DNA of 38,164 nucleotides from the NCBI GenBank assembly GCA_947455935.1, contig CANGPV010000010.1, positions 1 through 38,164 of the forward strand, given 5' to 3'. A program made the translations under genes and the position numbers. Origin of the DNA: Comamonadaceae bacterium. GTDB lineage: Bacteria; Pseudomonadota; Gammaproteobacteria; Burkholderiales; Burkholderiaceae_C. The notes under the pieces are model-generated. The model worked only from the letters and a program-made list of their open reading frames with translations. It made no database searches and was not told the origin of the DNA. Below, piece by piece: positions 7,977 through 16,641 of the stretch (positions are counted from its first letter, which is position 1; every line of letters begins with the position of its first letter).

Positions 7977-8441
7977 TTACCAAGAGACGGCGAATTTTTG
8001 AAGCAAGGGACGCAGCACAAACAGCGGCCCCACCCACAGGTATTGCACATCTTCAAAGAACGAAGGTTTTTTGCCCTCTAGTTTGTGGCCGATGAATTGC
8101 AACACCCAAGCGCCCACAAAGATGGCCACGCACAGCGGCAGGCGTAGATCGCCCATGGCGTGAACCAAGGCCAGCAAAAGCGCTGACCAAACGCCCATCG
8201 CCATTAAAAATACCCCCGACAAGCGGGCGTAGTACACCATGCTGGCAGCCATGAAGGCATAGGCCAGCGCGGGGTGAATGCAAAAAATCAAGCCAATCAG
8301 GCTGAGCATGATGAGGGGGATGGCGATGAAGTGGATGCGCTCATTCACCGGATGCTGATGGCTTTCGCCGTAGTGGGCCAGCAGTTGGTCTATGCGCCGC
8401 TCGGGCAAAGTGTCTTCCATGGTGTTATTGACGCTGTCCAT
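7977..8441 (-). CDS. Mpo1-like / DUF962 family membrane protein
   Basis: A 154-residue integral membrane protein with about four hydrophobic helices. The family signature is clear: YGESHQHPVNERIHFIAIPL near residues 24-43 and FIGHKLEGKKPSFFEDVQYLWVGP near the C-terminus. The yeast member Mpo1 is an Fe(II) dioxygenase of 2-hydroxy fatty acid alpha-oxidation; the conserved His residues (HQH, NERIH, GHK) that would bind iron are all present. Start ATG 8441 has AGGAGAG just upstream. It is followed closely by the kinase gene, so it may head the three-gene unit, although a shared function is not evident. Confidence 0.85.
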   Translation of the reverse strand: MDSVNNTMEDTLPERRIDQLLAHYGESHQHPVNERIHFIAIPLIMLSLIGLIFCIHPALAYAFMAASMVYYARLSGVFLMAMGVWSALLLALVHAMGDLRLPLCVAIFVGAWVLQFIGHKLEGKKPSFFEDVQYLWVGPLFVLRPLLQKFAVSW

Positions 8442-8458
8442 GAGGCTCTCCTGCCAAT

Positions 8459-9460
8459 TCAGTTGATGAGTGCTTGGGCGAATTCTTGTGCATTGAAGGC
8501 TTGCAAGTCTTCCAGCTTTTCGCCAATGCCGATGAAATACACCTTCAGTGGTTTGTCATCTGGGCCCAAGCGTTGCTTGGCCCACAAGGCAATGGCCGCC
8601 AGCACACCCCCTTTGGCCGTGCCGTCGAGTTTGGTGACGATCAAGCCGGTGAGACCCAGCGCTTCATCAAACGCTTTGACTTGCGCTAATGCGTTTTGCC
8701 CCGTGTTGCCATCAATCACCAGCAGCACTTCGTGGGGCGACGTGGCATCGGCTTTGTGAATGACACGCTGGATTTTTTTCAGCTCATCCATCAGATGCAA
8801 CTGGGTGGGCAAACGTCCCGCGGTGTCGATCAGCACCACATCACGCCCACGGGCTTTGCCAGCGGTGACCGCGTCAAAGCTCACCGCAGCAGGGTCTCCT
8901 TGGTCTTGGCTGATGATTTCAACCTGATTGCGGTCGGCCCACACCAGCAACTGTTCTTTGGCGGCGGCGCGAAAGGTGTCGGCAGCGGCCAGCAAAACGC
9001 TTAAGTTTGCATCGCTTAAATGGCGGGTGAGTTTGCCAATCGTGGTGGTTTTGCCCGCGCCATTCACCCCTGCCACCATGATGACCGTGGGCTTGTGCGC
9101 TGCCAGTGACAACTCGCCTTGCAGCGGCAGCAGTACCTCGGTCAGAACCTCGGTCAGCAACATTTTCACCTGCTGAGGTTGGGTGCTGCCGCTGGCTTTG
9201 ACGCGTAACTTCAAAGCTTGCAATACAGCCTGGGTGGCGGGCATACCCGCGTCGGCCATCAACAATGCGGATTCAAGTTCTTCGTACAAAGCGTCGTCAA
9301 TGACCTTGCCGCCAAAGACACTGGTGATGCTGCTGCCCGTGCGTTGCAAGCTGCTGCGCAAACGACCCAGCCAGCTTTGGGCGGCAACTTGCGCAGCTGA
9401 TGTGCTACTTTCAGCTAAAGCCGCTGGCGCAGGGGTCTTTCGTTTGAACAGACTGAACAT
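8459..9460 (-). CDS. ftsY: Signal recognition particle receptor FtsY
   Basis: SRP receptor GTPase that docks SRP-ribosome complexes at the inner membrane. The 333-residue product has a short N-terminal A domain (FSLFKRKTPAPAAL, less acidic and much shorter than in E. coli), the N-domain helix bundle and the G domain: P-loop GVNGAGKTTT (131-140), DTFRAAA, DTAGR (212-216), TKLDG (276-280) and the closing GIGEKLEDLQAF. The ATG at 9460 was chosen because homology begins there; the open frame continues upstream to 9895 but that part lies antisense to the peptidase gene. It is divergent from the M16 peptidase genes with a 66-base gap, the usual arrangement in Burkholderiales. Confidence 0.95.
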   Translation of the reverse strand: MFSLFKRKTPAPAALAESSTSAAQVAAQSWLGRLRSSLQRTGSSITSVFGGKVIDDALYEELESALLMADAGMPATQAVLQALKLRVKASGSTQPQQVKMLLTEVLTEVLLPLQGELSLAAHKPTVIMVAGVNGAGKTTTIGKLTRHLSDANLSVLLAAADTFRAAAKEQLLVWADRNQVEIISQDQGDPAAVSFDAVTAGKARGRDVVLIDTAGRLPTQLHLMDELKKIQRVIHKADATSPHEVLLVIDGNTGQNALAQVKAFDEALGLTGLIVTKLDGTAKGGVLAAIALWAKQRLGPDDKPLKVYFIGIGEKLEDLQAFNAQEFAQALIN

Positions 9461-9526
9461 AAGGTCAAGGGTTTCTAGAATGGCGAGTTGCTTGCCGTGC
9501 TGGCCAGCGTTAATTGAACCCATTCT

Positions 9527-10954
9527 ATGAAACCCATTGTGTTGACCTTTCTGCAAGCCCCATGGCGTTGGTGCTTGGCTTGGGCGCTGGCATTGACCCA
9601 GCTGTCTGCCAACGCACAAAGCGCTCCTGACGCCCAGCAATTCACCCTCAGCAACGGCATGACCTTGATTGTTAAGGTCGATCCACGTGCACCCACAGCC
9701 GTGCACATGCTGTGGGTGCGGGTGGGCTCCATGGACGAGGTGGACGGCGTGTCGGGCGTTGCCCATGTGTTGGAACACATGCTCTTCAAAGGCACGGCCA
9801 AGGTCAAGCAAGGTGAGTTTTCGCGCCGCGTGGCGGCTTTGGGTGGGCGTGAAAACGCATTCACCAACAAGGACTACACCGGTTATTACCAGCAAATACC
9901 CGCCAAGCGTTTGGCCGAGGTGATGGCGCTGGAAGCTGATCGCTTTGCCAACAACCAGTGGCCTGATGTTGAGTTTGCAAAAGAAATTGAAGTGGTCAAG
10001 GAAGAGCGGCGTATGCGCACCGAAGACTCACCTCGCATGTTGATGTATGAGCAGCTCTACGCTACGCAGTTTGTGGCTTCACCCTATCGCCGTCCCATCA
10101 TTGGTTGGATGAACGATTTGGACGCCATGACACCGCAAGATGCCCGTGACTTTTACCGCCGCTGGTATGTGCCTGCTAATGCCGCCGTGGTGGTGGTGGG
10201 TGACGTGGACGTGGCCGAGGTTAAGCGTTTGGCGGAGTCCACCTATGGGCAAATTCCCTCGGGTGTGGTGCCCACTCGCAAGCCTCGCTTAGAGCCTGCA
10301 CAAACCGGCACCCGCCGAGTGCAGATCAAAGCGCCTGCCGACCAAGCCTATCTGGCCCTGTCGTGGAAAGTGCCCAACTTCTCTGGCTTCGAACCCACCG
10401 AAGATAACCGCGACGCTTTGGCGCTGACTTTGTTGGCCGCCGTTTTAGATGGTTACACCGGTGCCCGCTTGGACCGCTCCTTGGCGCAAGGCGAGGGCCG
10501 TGTGGCCGACAGCGCGGGTGCCTCCAACACCATGAGTGGCCGTGGTCCGCAGGTGTTCATGCTCGATGGCGTGCCAGCCAAAGGCAAAACCCCCGAGCAA
10601 CTTGAGGTCGCCTTACGCGCCCAAATTACCAAAATTGCCAAAGAAGGTGTGAGCGAAGCCGAAATGCGCCGCGTCAAAGCGCAATGGATGGCGTCCAATG
10701 TGTACCAGCGCGACTCGATCTTCAACCAAGCGCGTGAATTGGGAAGCAGCTGGATTGAAGGTATGCCGCTGGACAGTGCCGAACGGGTCATGGACAGTTT
10801 GAACACCATCACCGCAGCCGACCTACAGGCTGTCGCGGCCAAATATTTCGGCGATGACACGTTGACGGTGGCTACCTTATTGCCGCAACCGGGGGCGAGG
10901 GCGTTTCCACGCAAACCTGCTGCACCTTCTCGCCACGGGGAGGCTGCACGATGA
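9527..10954 (+). CDS. M16 family zinc metallopeptidase, catalytic subunit (secreted)
   Basis: A 475-residue pitrilysin/processing-peptidase-type protease with an N-terminal signal peptide (cleavage likely near residue 31, SANAQS). The inverted zinc motif HxxEH is present as HVLEH (His80, Glu83, His84), and the third ligand is expected in EIEVVKEER (about Glu159-160). The second M16 domain follows from about residue 210. It overlaps the next gene, a second M16 protein without the zinc motif, by ATGA; together they resemble the alpha/beta pair of processing peptidases acting in the periplasm. No convincing Shine-Dalgarno precedes the ATG. Substrate unknown. Confidence 0.92.
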   Translation: MKPIVLTFLQAPWRWCLAWALALTQLSANAQSAPDAQQFTLSNGMTLIVKVDPRAPTAVHMLWVRVGSMDEVDGVSGVAHVLEHMLFKGTAKVKQGEFSRRVAALGGRENAFTNKDYTGYYQQIPAKRLAEVMALEADRFANNQWPDVEFAKEIEVVKEERRMRTEDSPRMLMYEQLYATQFVASPYRRPIIGWMNDLDAMTPQDARDFYRRWYVPANAAVVVVGDVDVAEVKRLAESTYGQIPSGVVPTRKPRLEPAQTGTRRVQIKAPADQAYLALSWKVPNFSGFEPTEDNRDALALTLLAAVLDGYTGARLDRSLAQGEGRVADSAGASNTMSGRGPQVFMLDGVPAKGKTPEQLEVALRAQITKIAKEGVSEAEMRRVKAQWMASNVYQRDSIFNQARELGSSWIEGMPLDSAERVMDSLNTITAADLQAVAAKYFGDDTLTVATLLPQPGARAFPRKPAAPSRHGEAAR

Positions 10955-12270
10955 AACGCATCACTTGGTTATTTTTTTGCTTTTTGCCAGCGCTCACATG
11001 GGCCGGTATTCCCATTCAACACTGGACTCTGGCCAATGGTGCCAAGGTGTATTTGGTCGAAGCGCCCGGTATCCCCATGGTTGATGTGCAAATCGAGTTT
11101 GATGCGGGTTCACGCCGTGACCCCAATGGACAAGCCGGTTTGGCTATCGCCACAGGGCGCATGATGGCCAAGGGCATCAAAGCGGCCCATGGTCAGTCGG
11201 CCATGGATGAAAACCAACTGGGCGAAGCTTGGGCCGATTTGGGTGCCATGGTGAGTGCCAATGCCAGCGCCGACCGCATGAGTTTTTCGCTGCGCAGCTT
11301 GACCCGTCCCGAACTGCTTGAAGCCGCCATCGCCTTGGCCGCGAGGCAGTTGGCCGCCCCCAGTTTCCCCAGCGACGTGTGGCAAAGCGAGCGTGAACGT
11401 TGGGTGGCCTCGATCCGCGAATCCAATACCAAACCATCTACCCAAGCGACCAAAGCATTCAATCAAGCGGTGTTTGGCGACCATCCCTATGGCGCAGAGA
11501 TTGACGAGGCCAGTTTGCGCCGCATAGACACCGCCGCCATGGCGCAGTTTTTGTCCCGCCATTTGTTGTTGTGCCAAGCCAAGATCAGCGTGGTGGGCGC
11601 AGTCAATCGAGCGCAAACCGAACGCATATTGAACCAGTTGCTCAGCGGCTTGCCCAAACACAGCACTTGCCCTGCGTTGCCCAAAGTGGCCGAGGTCGCA
11701 CCCTTGAAAGCTGCTTCCACCTTGCGAATTCCTTTTGAATCCGCCCAAGCCCATGTGTTCATGGGCCAGCCTGGCATTGCGCGTCAGCACCCTGATTTTT
11801 TTGCCCTGACCTTGGGTAACTACATCTTGGGTGGCGGCGGTTTTGTGTCACGTCTGACCGAACAGGTGCGTGAAAAACGCGGCTTGAGTTACAGCGTGTA
11901 CAGCTATTTCTCACCTGGCCAGCACGCCGGCGCGTTCACTGTCGGGCTGCAAACCCGCCCTGACCAAGCCGCCCAAGCGGTGCAAGTGGCCAGCGATGTG
12001 CTGGCCGAGTTTGTGCGAGAAGGCCCGACCGATCAAGAAGTGCAAGCTGCCAAAGATTTTTTGATCGGCGGTTTCGCCTTGCGCTTGGACAGCAACCGCA
12101 AATTGCTGGACAACCTCAGCAACATTGCTTGGTTTGAATTGCCCTTGGACTATCTGGATACCTGGTCGGCCGAGATGGACAAACTCACCACACAACAGAT
12201 ACAACAGGCTTTCGCTCGCGCCGTTCAACCTGAGCGCATGGTGACCGTCATTTTGGGTGCCAAGCCTTGA
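10951..12270 (+). CDS. M16 family peptidase-like protein, non-catalytic partner
   Basis: A 439-residue secreted M16-fold protein with signal peptide MKRITWLFFCFLPALTWA. Where the zinc motif HxxEH should be, the sequence reads GLAIATGRMMAKG, so it cannot bind zinc in the usual way. The C-terminal domain retains REKRGLSYSVYSYF, the Arg/Tyr substrate-binding element of M16 peptidases. This division of labour is known from heterodimeric M16 enzymes: one subunit supplies zinc, the other the R/Y pair. The start overlaps the preceding gene (ATGA) and the stop overlaps the rsmD TTG start. Confidence 0.92.
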   Translation: MKRITWLFFCFLPALTWAGIPIQHWTLANGAKVYLVEAPGIPMVDVQIEFDAGSRRDPNGQAGLAIATGRMMAKGIKAAHGQSAMDENQLGEAWADLGAMVSANASADRMSFSLRSLTRPELLEAAIALAARQLAAPSFPSDVWQSERERWVASIRESNTKPSTQATKAFNQAVFGDHPYGAEIDEASLRRIDTAAMAQFLSRHLLLCQAKISVVGAVNRAQTERILNQLLSGLPKHSTCPALPKVAEVAPLKAASTLRIPFESAQAHVFMGQPGIARQHPDFFALTLGNYILGGGGFVSRLTEQVREKRGLSYSVYSYFSPGQHAGAFTVGLQTRPDQAAQAVQVASDVLAEFVREGPTDQEVQAAKDFLIGGFALRLDSNRKLLDNLSNIAWFELPLDYLDTWSAEMDKLTTQQIQQAFARAVQPERMVTVILGAKP

Positions 12271-12824
12271 AGCCTGGTGAGGTACGCATCATCGGAGGTG
12301 CGTGGAAGCGCAGCAAGCTGCCCTTGCCACGCGGAGTAGAACTGCGTCCCACGCCCGACCGCGTTCGCGAGACCTTGTTCAACTGGCTGGGGCAAGACTT
12401 GAGCGGCTGGCACTGCCTTGACGCATTTGCAGGAACTGGTGCGCTGGGTTTTGAAGCTGCGTCGCGGGGCGCTGCCAGTGTGCTGCTGTGCGACAGTCAA
12501 GCCTTGTGTATAGAGGCCATGGCCAAAAGCCAAACCAAGCTGGCAGCTTCGCAACTGCGTTTGGTCCGTGGCGAAGCTTTATCGGTGTTGCGCCAGCAAG
12601 CCCCACACAGTCTTGATTTGGTCTTGTTAGATCCTCCTTACAACTTCCCGCATTACCCCATAGCCTTGTCGGCGGCGCTGGCTTGCCTCAAACCGACGGG
12701 GCATGTCTACCTTGAAGCGGCCAAAGCATGGACCGAGCAAGACTTGAGCGCCTTGGGCTTGCGGCTGACACGACACCTGAAGGCGGGCGCGGTACACGCC
12801 CACTTGTTACAGCCAGCGGCATAA
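12267..12824 (+). CDS. rsmD: 16S rRNA (guanine(966)-N(2))-methyltransferase RsmD
   Basis: Methylates G966 of 16S rRNA. The 185-residue product shows the N-terminal VRIIGGAWKRSKLPLP and LRPTPDRVRETLFNWLG, the AdoMet-binding DAFAGTGALGFEAASRGA (about residues 52-69) and the catalytic LLDPPYNFP, all typical of the family. The start is a TTG at 12267 that overlaps the upstream stop (TTGA); there is no ATG before the first conserved residues. Followed 31 bases later by coaD, the common order in proteobacteria. Confidence 0.95.
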   Translation: MKPGEVRIIGGAWKRSKLPLPRGVELRPTPDRVRETLFNWLGQDLSGWHCLDAFAGTGALGFEAASRGAASVLLCDSQALCIEAMAKSQTKLAASQLRLVRGEALSVLRQQAPHSLDLVLLDPPYNFPHYPIALSAALACLKPTGHVYLEAAKAWTEQDLSALGLRLTRHLKAGAVHAHLLQPAA

Positions 12825-12855
12825 TGCCTCGACCTGTTCGCCGCTAGGAGCGCGT

Positions 12856-13615
<760 letters not shown>

Positions 13616-13626
13616 CCGCTTAAGCG

Positions 13627-13908
13627 CTATTCAGCAGCCGCTGCTTTGCGCGTCTTTTTCGTCTTGGCTTTTTTCTTTTTGGCTTTGTCCTTCACCCCGT
13701 CGCTGGCTTGCGCTTTGAACGCTCGCGGTTTGCTTTTGTCAGCTACCTTGTCCGACTGCGAGTCCTCGCAGGGCTTCATTTGGCCATCACGCTCACATAA
13801 AAGCGCTGGTTTGTCTTTGGGCTTGGCGTGGGTGACTGGGGCGCTTGCCAGCCACAGGCTAAGCAGGCTCAGACCCAGCGCGTGGGTCAGCAGAGGGGTG
13901 TTTTTCAT
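13627..13908 (-). CDS. Small secreted Lys-rich hypothetical protein
   Basis: A 93-residue protein of unknown function. It begins with a signal peptide ([20 protein letters not shown], cleavage probably after THA near residue 28), then a short segment with two cysteines ([14 protein letters not shown]) and a strongly basic C-terminal tail ([20 protein letters not shown]). ATG 13908 was chosen because AAGGAAGG lies about 8 bases upstream; longer in-frame readings run into pth. Its first 50 bases overlap the 3' end of pth in another frame. It meets the ferredoxin gene tail to tail across a perfect palindrome CGCTTAAGCG (13617-13626). Confidence 0.7.
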   Translation of the reverse strand: MKNTPLLTHALGLSLLSLWLASAPVTHAKPKDKPALLCERDGQMKPCEDSQSDKVADKSKPRAFKAQASDGVKDKAKKKKAKTKKTRKAAAAE

Positions 13909-14539
13909 GCGAATCGCCTTCCTTGGTGGGAGAGGCCGCCGCCGGACGTGGCGGTTTAGGCCTGGGCGGTTTGCTGGTGTGCACCACTTGCATGGCTTTT
14001 TCCATCTCACCGCTTACCAGACAGGCTAAGGCTTGCAGGCTGCGGTTGATGGAAGTGTCAATCACTATTCGCTGTTCTGGTGCAGGCTTCTTCAAAACCC
14101 AGTGAACCACTTCCGACTTGACACCAGGGTGACCAATGCCTATGCGCAATCGCCAGTAAGCGTCCGTACCCATTTGGGCGTGTATGTCGCGCAGACCGTT
14201 GTGACCTGCATGGCCGCCGCCGAGTTTGAGTTTGGCCTCGCCGGGGGTGAGATCGAGTTCATCATGGACGACCAGCATTTGCTCTGGCGCAATTTTGTAA
14301 AACCGCGCCAAGGCCGCCACCGATTTTCCCGACAGGTTCATGAAGGTGGCGGGTTTGAGCAACCAAATGCCTTGGCCCTGCACCGAGGCTTTGGCCACCC
14401 ATCCGTGGAAATTTTTGTCGGGCTGAAGCGGCACTTTGAGTTGCGCGGCCAGTTGGTCTATCCACCAAAAACCAGCGTTATGGCGGGTGTGCTCGTATTC
14501 AGCGCCTGGGTTGCCTAAGCCGACAAACAGTTTGATCAT
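13859..14539 (-). CDS. pth: Peptidyl-tRNA hydrolase
   Basis: Releases tRNA from prematurely dissociated peptidyl-tRNA. Recognisable motifs are [20 protein letters not shown] (catalytic His in the RHNAGF segment), [21 protein letters not shown] and [16 protein letters not shown] 14539 gives [12 protein letters not shown]; the frame opens further upstream but without homology. At 226 residues it is about 30 longer than usual because of a Pro/Lys-rich C-terminal tail ([20 protein letters not shown]) that overlaps the next small gene by 50 bases. Downstream of rplY, as is common. Confidence 0.95.
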   Translation of the reverse strand: MIKLFVGLGNPGAEYEHTRHNAGFWWIDQLAAQLKVPLQPDKNFHGWVAKASVQGQGIWLLKPATFMNLSGKSVAALARFYKIAPEQMLVVHDELDLTPGEAKLKLGGGHAGHNGLRDIHAQMGTDAYWRLRIGIGHPGVKSEVVHWVLKKPAPEQRIVIDTSINRSLQALACLVSGEMEKAMQVVHTSKPPRPKPPRPAAASPTKEGDSHEKHPSADPRAGSEPA

Positions 14540-14608
14540 GCAGGAATTATCTACCCGTCCTCCCGCTGACCCACACTGTCGGACAGCGAGTAACTCTGAG
14601 GTTGTGAA

Positions 14609-14680
14609 GCGCGGTAGGGGCCAGGGCTGCTTGCTGCGGGCTATCACCATCTCGCTTCGCAGCCCTTGCCCCTGCCGCGC
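14609..14680. repeat. Long imperfect inverted repeat between rplY and pth
   Basis: Two 22-base arms, 14609-14630 (GCGCGGTAGGGGCCAGGGCT..) and 14659-14680 (..AGCCCTTGCCCCTGCCGCGC), pair at 20 of 22 positions (one mismatch would be a G-U wobble in RNA), with a 28-base loop. There is no T-run after either arm, so it is not an ordinary terminator. It fills most of the 239-base rplY-pth interval, and I see no gene there. It could be a REP/MITE-like element or an RNA processing structure. Confidence 0.75.
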
Positions 14681-14732
14681 TGGCAAACTAAGCTACTTCG
14701 CTGCGCACGCCATGACGCTATTTCATGAGGAC

Positions 14733-14759
14733 AAAAAAAGCCCGCATGAAGCGGGCTTT
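14733..14759 (-). terminator. Rho-independent terminator after rplY
   Basis: On the minus strand a 9-bp stem (arms 14751-14759 and 14737-14745, AAAGCCCGC/GCGGGCTTT) with a 5-base loop is followed by a run of seven T (14739-14733). It lies 20 bases past the rplY stop and should separate rplY from pth transcription. Confidence 0.9.
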
Positions 14760-14778
14760 CAAGGGTAAGGGAAGAAGA

Positions 14779-15408
14779 TTACTTCTTGCCTTTGCCTTTG
14801 GCAGGTGCCGCGGCAGCAGGAGCGGCGGCTTCAGGGGCAACTTCTTCAGCAACGGATACCACGCTGACCAACACGGGGTTGTTTTTGCCATGAACCACCG
14901 CTTTGACGCCTTTGGGCAAGGCAACGTCGTTGACGTGCAACGAATGACCTTTTTTCAAGTCGCTCAAATCGACGGCGATGAACTCGGGCAAATCGGCCGG
15001 CAAGCAGGTGACTTCCAGTTCATTCATGACGGGGTTGACCAAACAGGCATCCGCTTTGACGGCGGGTGAGTTTTCTTGGCCGCTGTAATGCAGGGGCACT
15101 TTCATGTGCAACACGGTGTCGGCTTCCACACGTTGAAAGTCGATGTGCAGCACAAGTTGTTTAAAGGGGTGGTATTGAACGTCGCGCAGCAGCACTTTTG
15201 AAGTTTTGCCATCCAATTCCATCTCGAGGATGGTGGCGTGGAAAGCTTCTTTTTTCAGTGCATGCCACAGTGCGTTGTGGTCGAGTTCGATGGATTGGGG
15301 TTGATGTGCCTTGCCACCGTAGACGATGCCCGGTGTGCGACCGGTGATACGCAGACGGCGGCTCGCACCCGTTCCCTGCTTAGAGCGCTCAAAAGCGACA
15401 AATTTCAT
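14779..15408 (-). CDS. rplY: Ribosomal protein bL25 (Ctc-type)
   Basis: 5S rRNA-binding protein of the large subunit. The 209-residue product is the long TL5/Ctc form: N-terminal L25 domain ([25 protein letters not shown]) and C-terminal Ctc beta domain ([18 protein letters not shown]), ending in an Ala/Glu/Lys-rich tail ([17 protein letters not shown]). ATG 15408 has AGGAGA 6 bases upstream. Lies between prs and pth as in most betaproteobacteria, bounded by terminators on both sides. Confidence 0.96.
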   Translation of the reverse strand: MKFVAFERSKQGTGASRRLRITGRTPGIVYGGKAHQPQSIELDHNALWHALKKEAFHATILEMELDGKTSKVLLRDVQYHPFKQLVLHIDFQRVEADTVLHMKVPLHYSGQENSPAVKADACLVNPVMNELEVTCLPADLPEFIAVDLSDLKKGHSLHVNDVALPKGVKAVVHGKNNPVLVSVVSVAEEVAPEAAAPAAAAPAKGKGKK

Positions 15409-15456
15409 TTTCTTCTCCTGATGAAGTCCACCGCGACCAGTGTGACTTCGGTTTTT

Positions 15457-15477
15457 AAAAAGAGCTGCGAACAGCCC
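15457..15477 (-). terminator. Probable terminator between prs and rplY
   Basis: On the minus strand GGGCTG (15477-15472), a TTCG loop and CAGCTC (15467-15462) form a 6-bp stem with one G-U pair, followed by five T (15461-15457). The UUCG-type tetraloop and T-run fit a short intrinsic terminator about 30 bases past the prs stop; the T-run is brief, so termination may be partial. Confidence 0.55.
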
Positions 15478-15507
15478 CGCTGTGTTGTTTTCTGACTGGG
15501 TTCGGGC

Positions 15508-16482
15508 TTAAAAAAGCTGATCCTGATCAGAGAACAAACTCATGACCGACTCTCCTTTGGCGATGCGCTGAATCGTTTCTGCGATCAGGGGTGCCACCGA
15601 GAGTTGGCGAATTTTGGAACACGCCATCGCTTGCGCGTTGAGCGGGATGGTGTTGGTGACCACGACTTCATCCAAGGCAGCGCCTTCGGTGATGCGCTCA
15701 ATGGCCGGGCCAGAAAAAATCGGGTGGGTGCAATAGGCGTAGACTTTTTTTGCGCCGCGCTGCTTGAGCACTTCTGCGGCTTTGACCAAGGTGCCGGCGG
15801 TATCGATCATGTCGTCCATCACCACGCAGTTTCGGTCTTCGATGTCGCCAATGACATGCATGACTTCGGACACATTGGCTTTGGGGCGGCGCTTATCGAT
15901 GATGGCCAAATCGCAGCCCAGTTGTTTAGCCAAAGCGCGGGCACGTACCACGCCGCCCACATCGGGCGAAACCACGATCAGGTCATCGTAGTTTTGTAAG
16001 CGCAAATCGCCCAGCAACACGGGCGATGCGTAAATATTGTCCACGGGAATATCAAAAAAGCCTTGGATTTGATCGGCATGCAAGTCCATGGTCAGTACCC
16101 GCGCCACGCCGACGGTTTGTAGCAAATCGGCCACGACTTTGGCGGAAATGGGCACACGCGAGGAGCGGGGGCGGCGATCTTGGCGGGCATAGCCGAAATA
16201 GGGGATGACAGCACTGATGCGTTCGGCCGAGGCACGCTTGAGCGCGTCGACCATGATCATCAGTTCCATCAGGTTTTCATTGGTGGGGTAGCAGGTGGAC
16301 TGAACCACAAACACGTCGCGTGCGCGCACGTTTTGGTTGATTTCGACCGTCACCTCGCCGTCCGAGAAACGGCCCACCTCAGCCGCGCCGAGTTTGATGC
16401 CCAGGTGCTCTGCGATTTCGGCGGCCAACACAGGATTGGCATTGCCGGTGAAAACCATGAAATCGGAGGGAGCGTTTGACAT
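15508..16482 (-). CDS. prs: Ribose-phosphate pyrophosphokinase (PRPP synthase)
   Basis: Makes phosphoribosyl pyrophosphate from ribose 5-phosphate and ATP for nucleotide, His and Trp synthesis. 324 residues. Family marks: [19 protein letters not shown] near the start, [14 protein letters not shown]-type ATP loop, the [17 protein letters not shown] signature, and the PRPP loop [16 protein letters not shown] 16482 (MSNAPSDF) was chosen; the frame is open further upstream, but that part runs through the tRNA-Gln gene. Confidence 0.97.
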   Translation of the reverse strand: MSNAPSDFMVFTGNANPVLAAEIAEHLGIKLGAAEVGRFSDGEVTVEINQNVRARDVFVVQSTCYPTNENLMELMIMVDALKRASAERISAVIPYFGYARQDRRPRSSRVPISAKVVADLLQTVGVARVLTMDLHADQIQGFFDIPVDNIYASPVLLGDLRLQNYDDLIVVSPDVGGVVRARALAKQLGCDLAIIDKRRPKANVSEVMHVIGDIEDRNCVVMDDMIDTAGTLVKAAEVLKQRGAKKVYAYCTHPIFSGPAIERITEGAALDEVVVTNTIPLNAQAMACSKIRQLSVAPLIAETIQRIAKGESVMSLFSDQDQLF

Positions 16483-16531
16483 GGCTGGCGTGGATGGTTG
16501 AAAAAGCACTTCTGGCGAAGTACAAAAAGGG

Positions 16532-16608
16532 TGGCAGGGGAAGAAGGATTCGAACCTTCGCATGCTGGAATCAAAATCCAGTGCCTTAACCAACTTGGCG
16601 ACTCCCCT
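16532..16608 (-). tRNA. tRNA-Gln (anticodon TTG)
   Basis: A 77-base cloverleaf on the minus strand: acceptor AGGGGAG pairs with TTCCCCT, the anticodon arm is CTGGA-TTTTGAT-TCCAG giving TTG, the T arm is GAAGG-TTCGAAT-CCTTC, and CCA is encoded (16534-16532). It lies between ispE and prs, the usual place in Burkholderiales. Confidence 0.96.
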
Positions 16609-16641
16609 ACACGGGAAACGTATTTTTCAACACACTTCCAG

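Noticed and set aside
9461-9895. Extended N-terminus for FtsY (open frame up to 9895)
   Set aside because: The extension is antisense to the M16 peptidase coding region and has no FtsY-like sequence; homology begins at ATG 9460.
11110-11790. Long open frame (226 codons) antisense to the second M16 gene
   Set aside because: Low-complexity Gly/Gln-rich translation with no ribosome site, fully inside a well-supported gene; a codon-bias shadow.
13617-13626. Palindrome CGCTTAAGCG as a bidirectional terminator between the ferredoxin and small secreted protein genes
   Set aside because: Only 10 bases with no loop and no T-run; noted as a palindrome only.
16483-16593. N-terminal extension of Prs
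   Set aside because: It would be encoded through tRNA-Gln; PRPP synthases start at the residue encoded at 16482.
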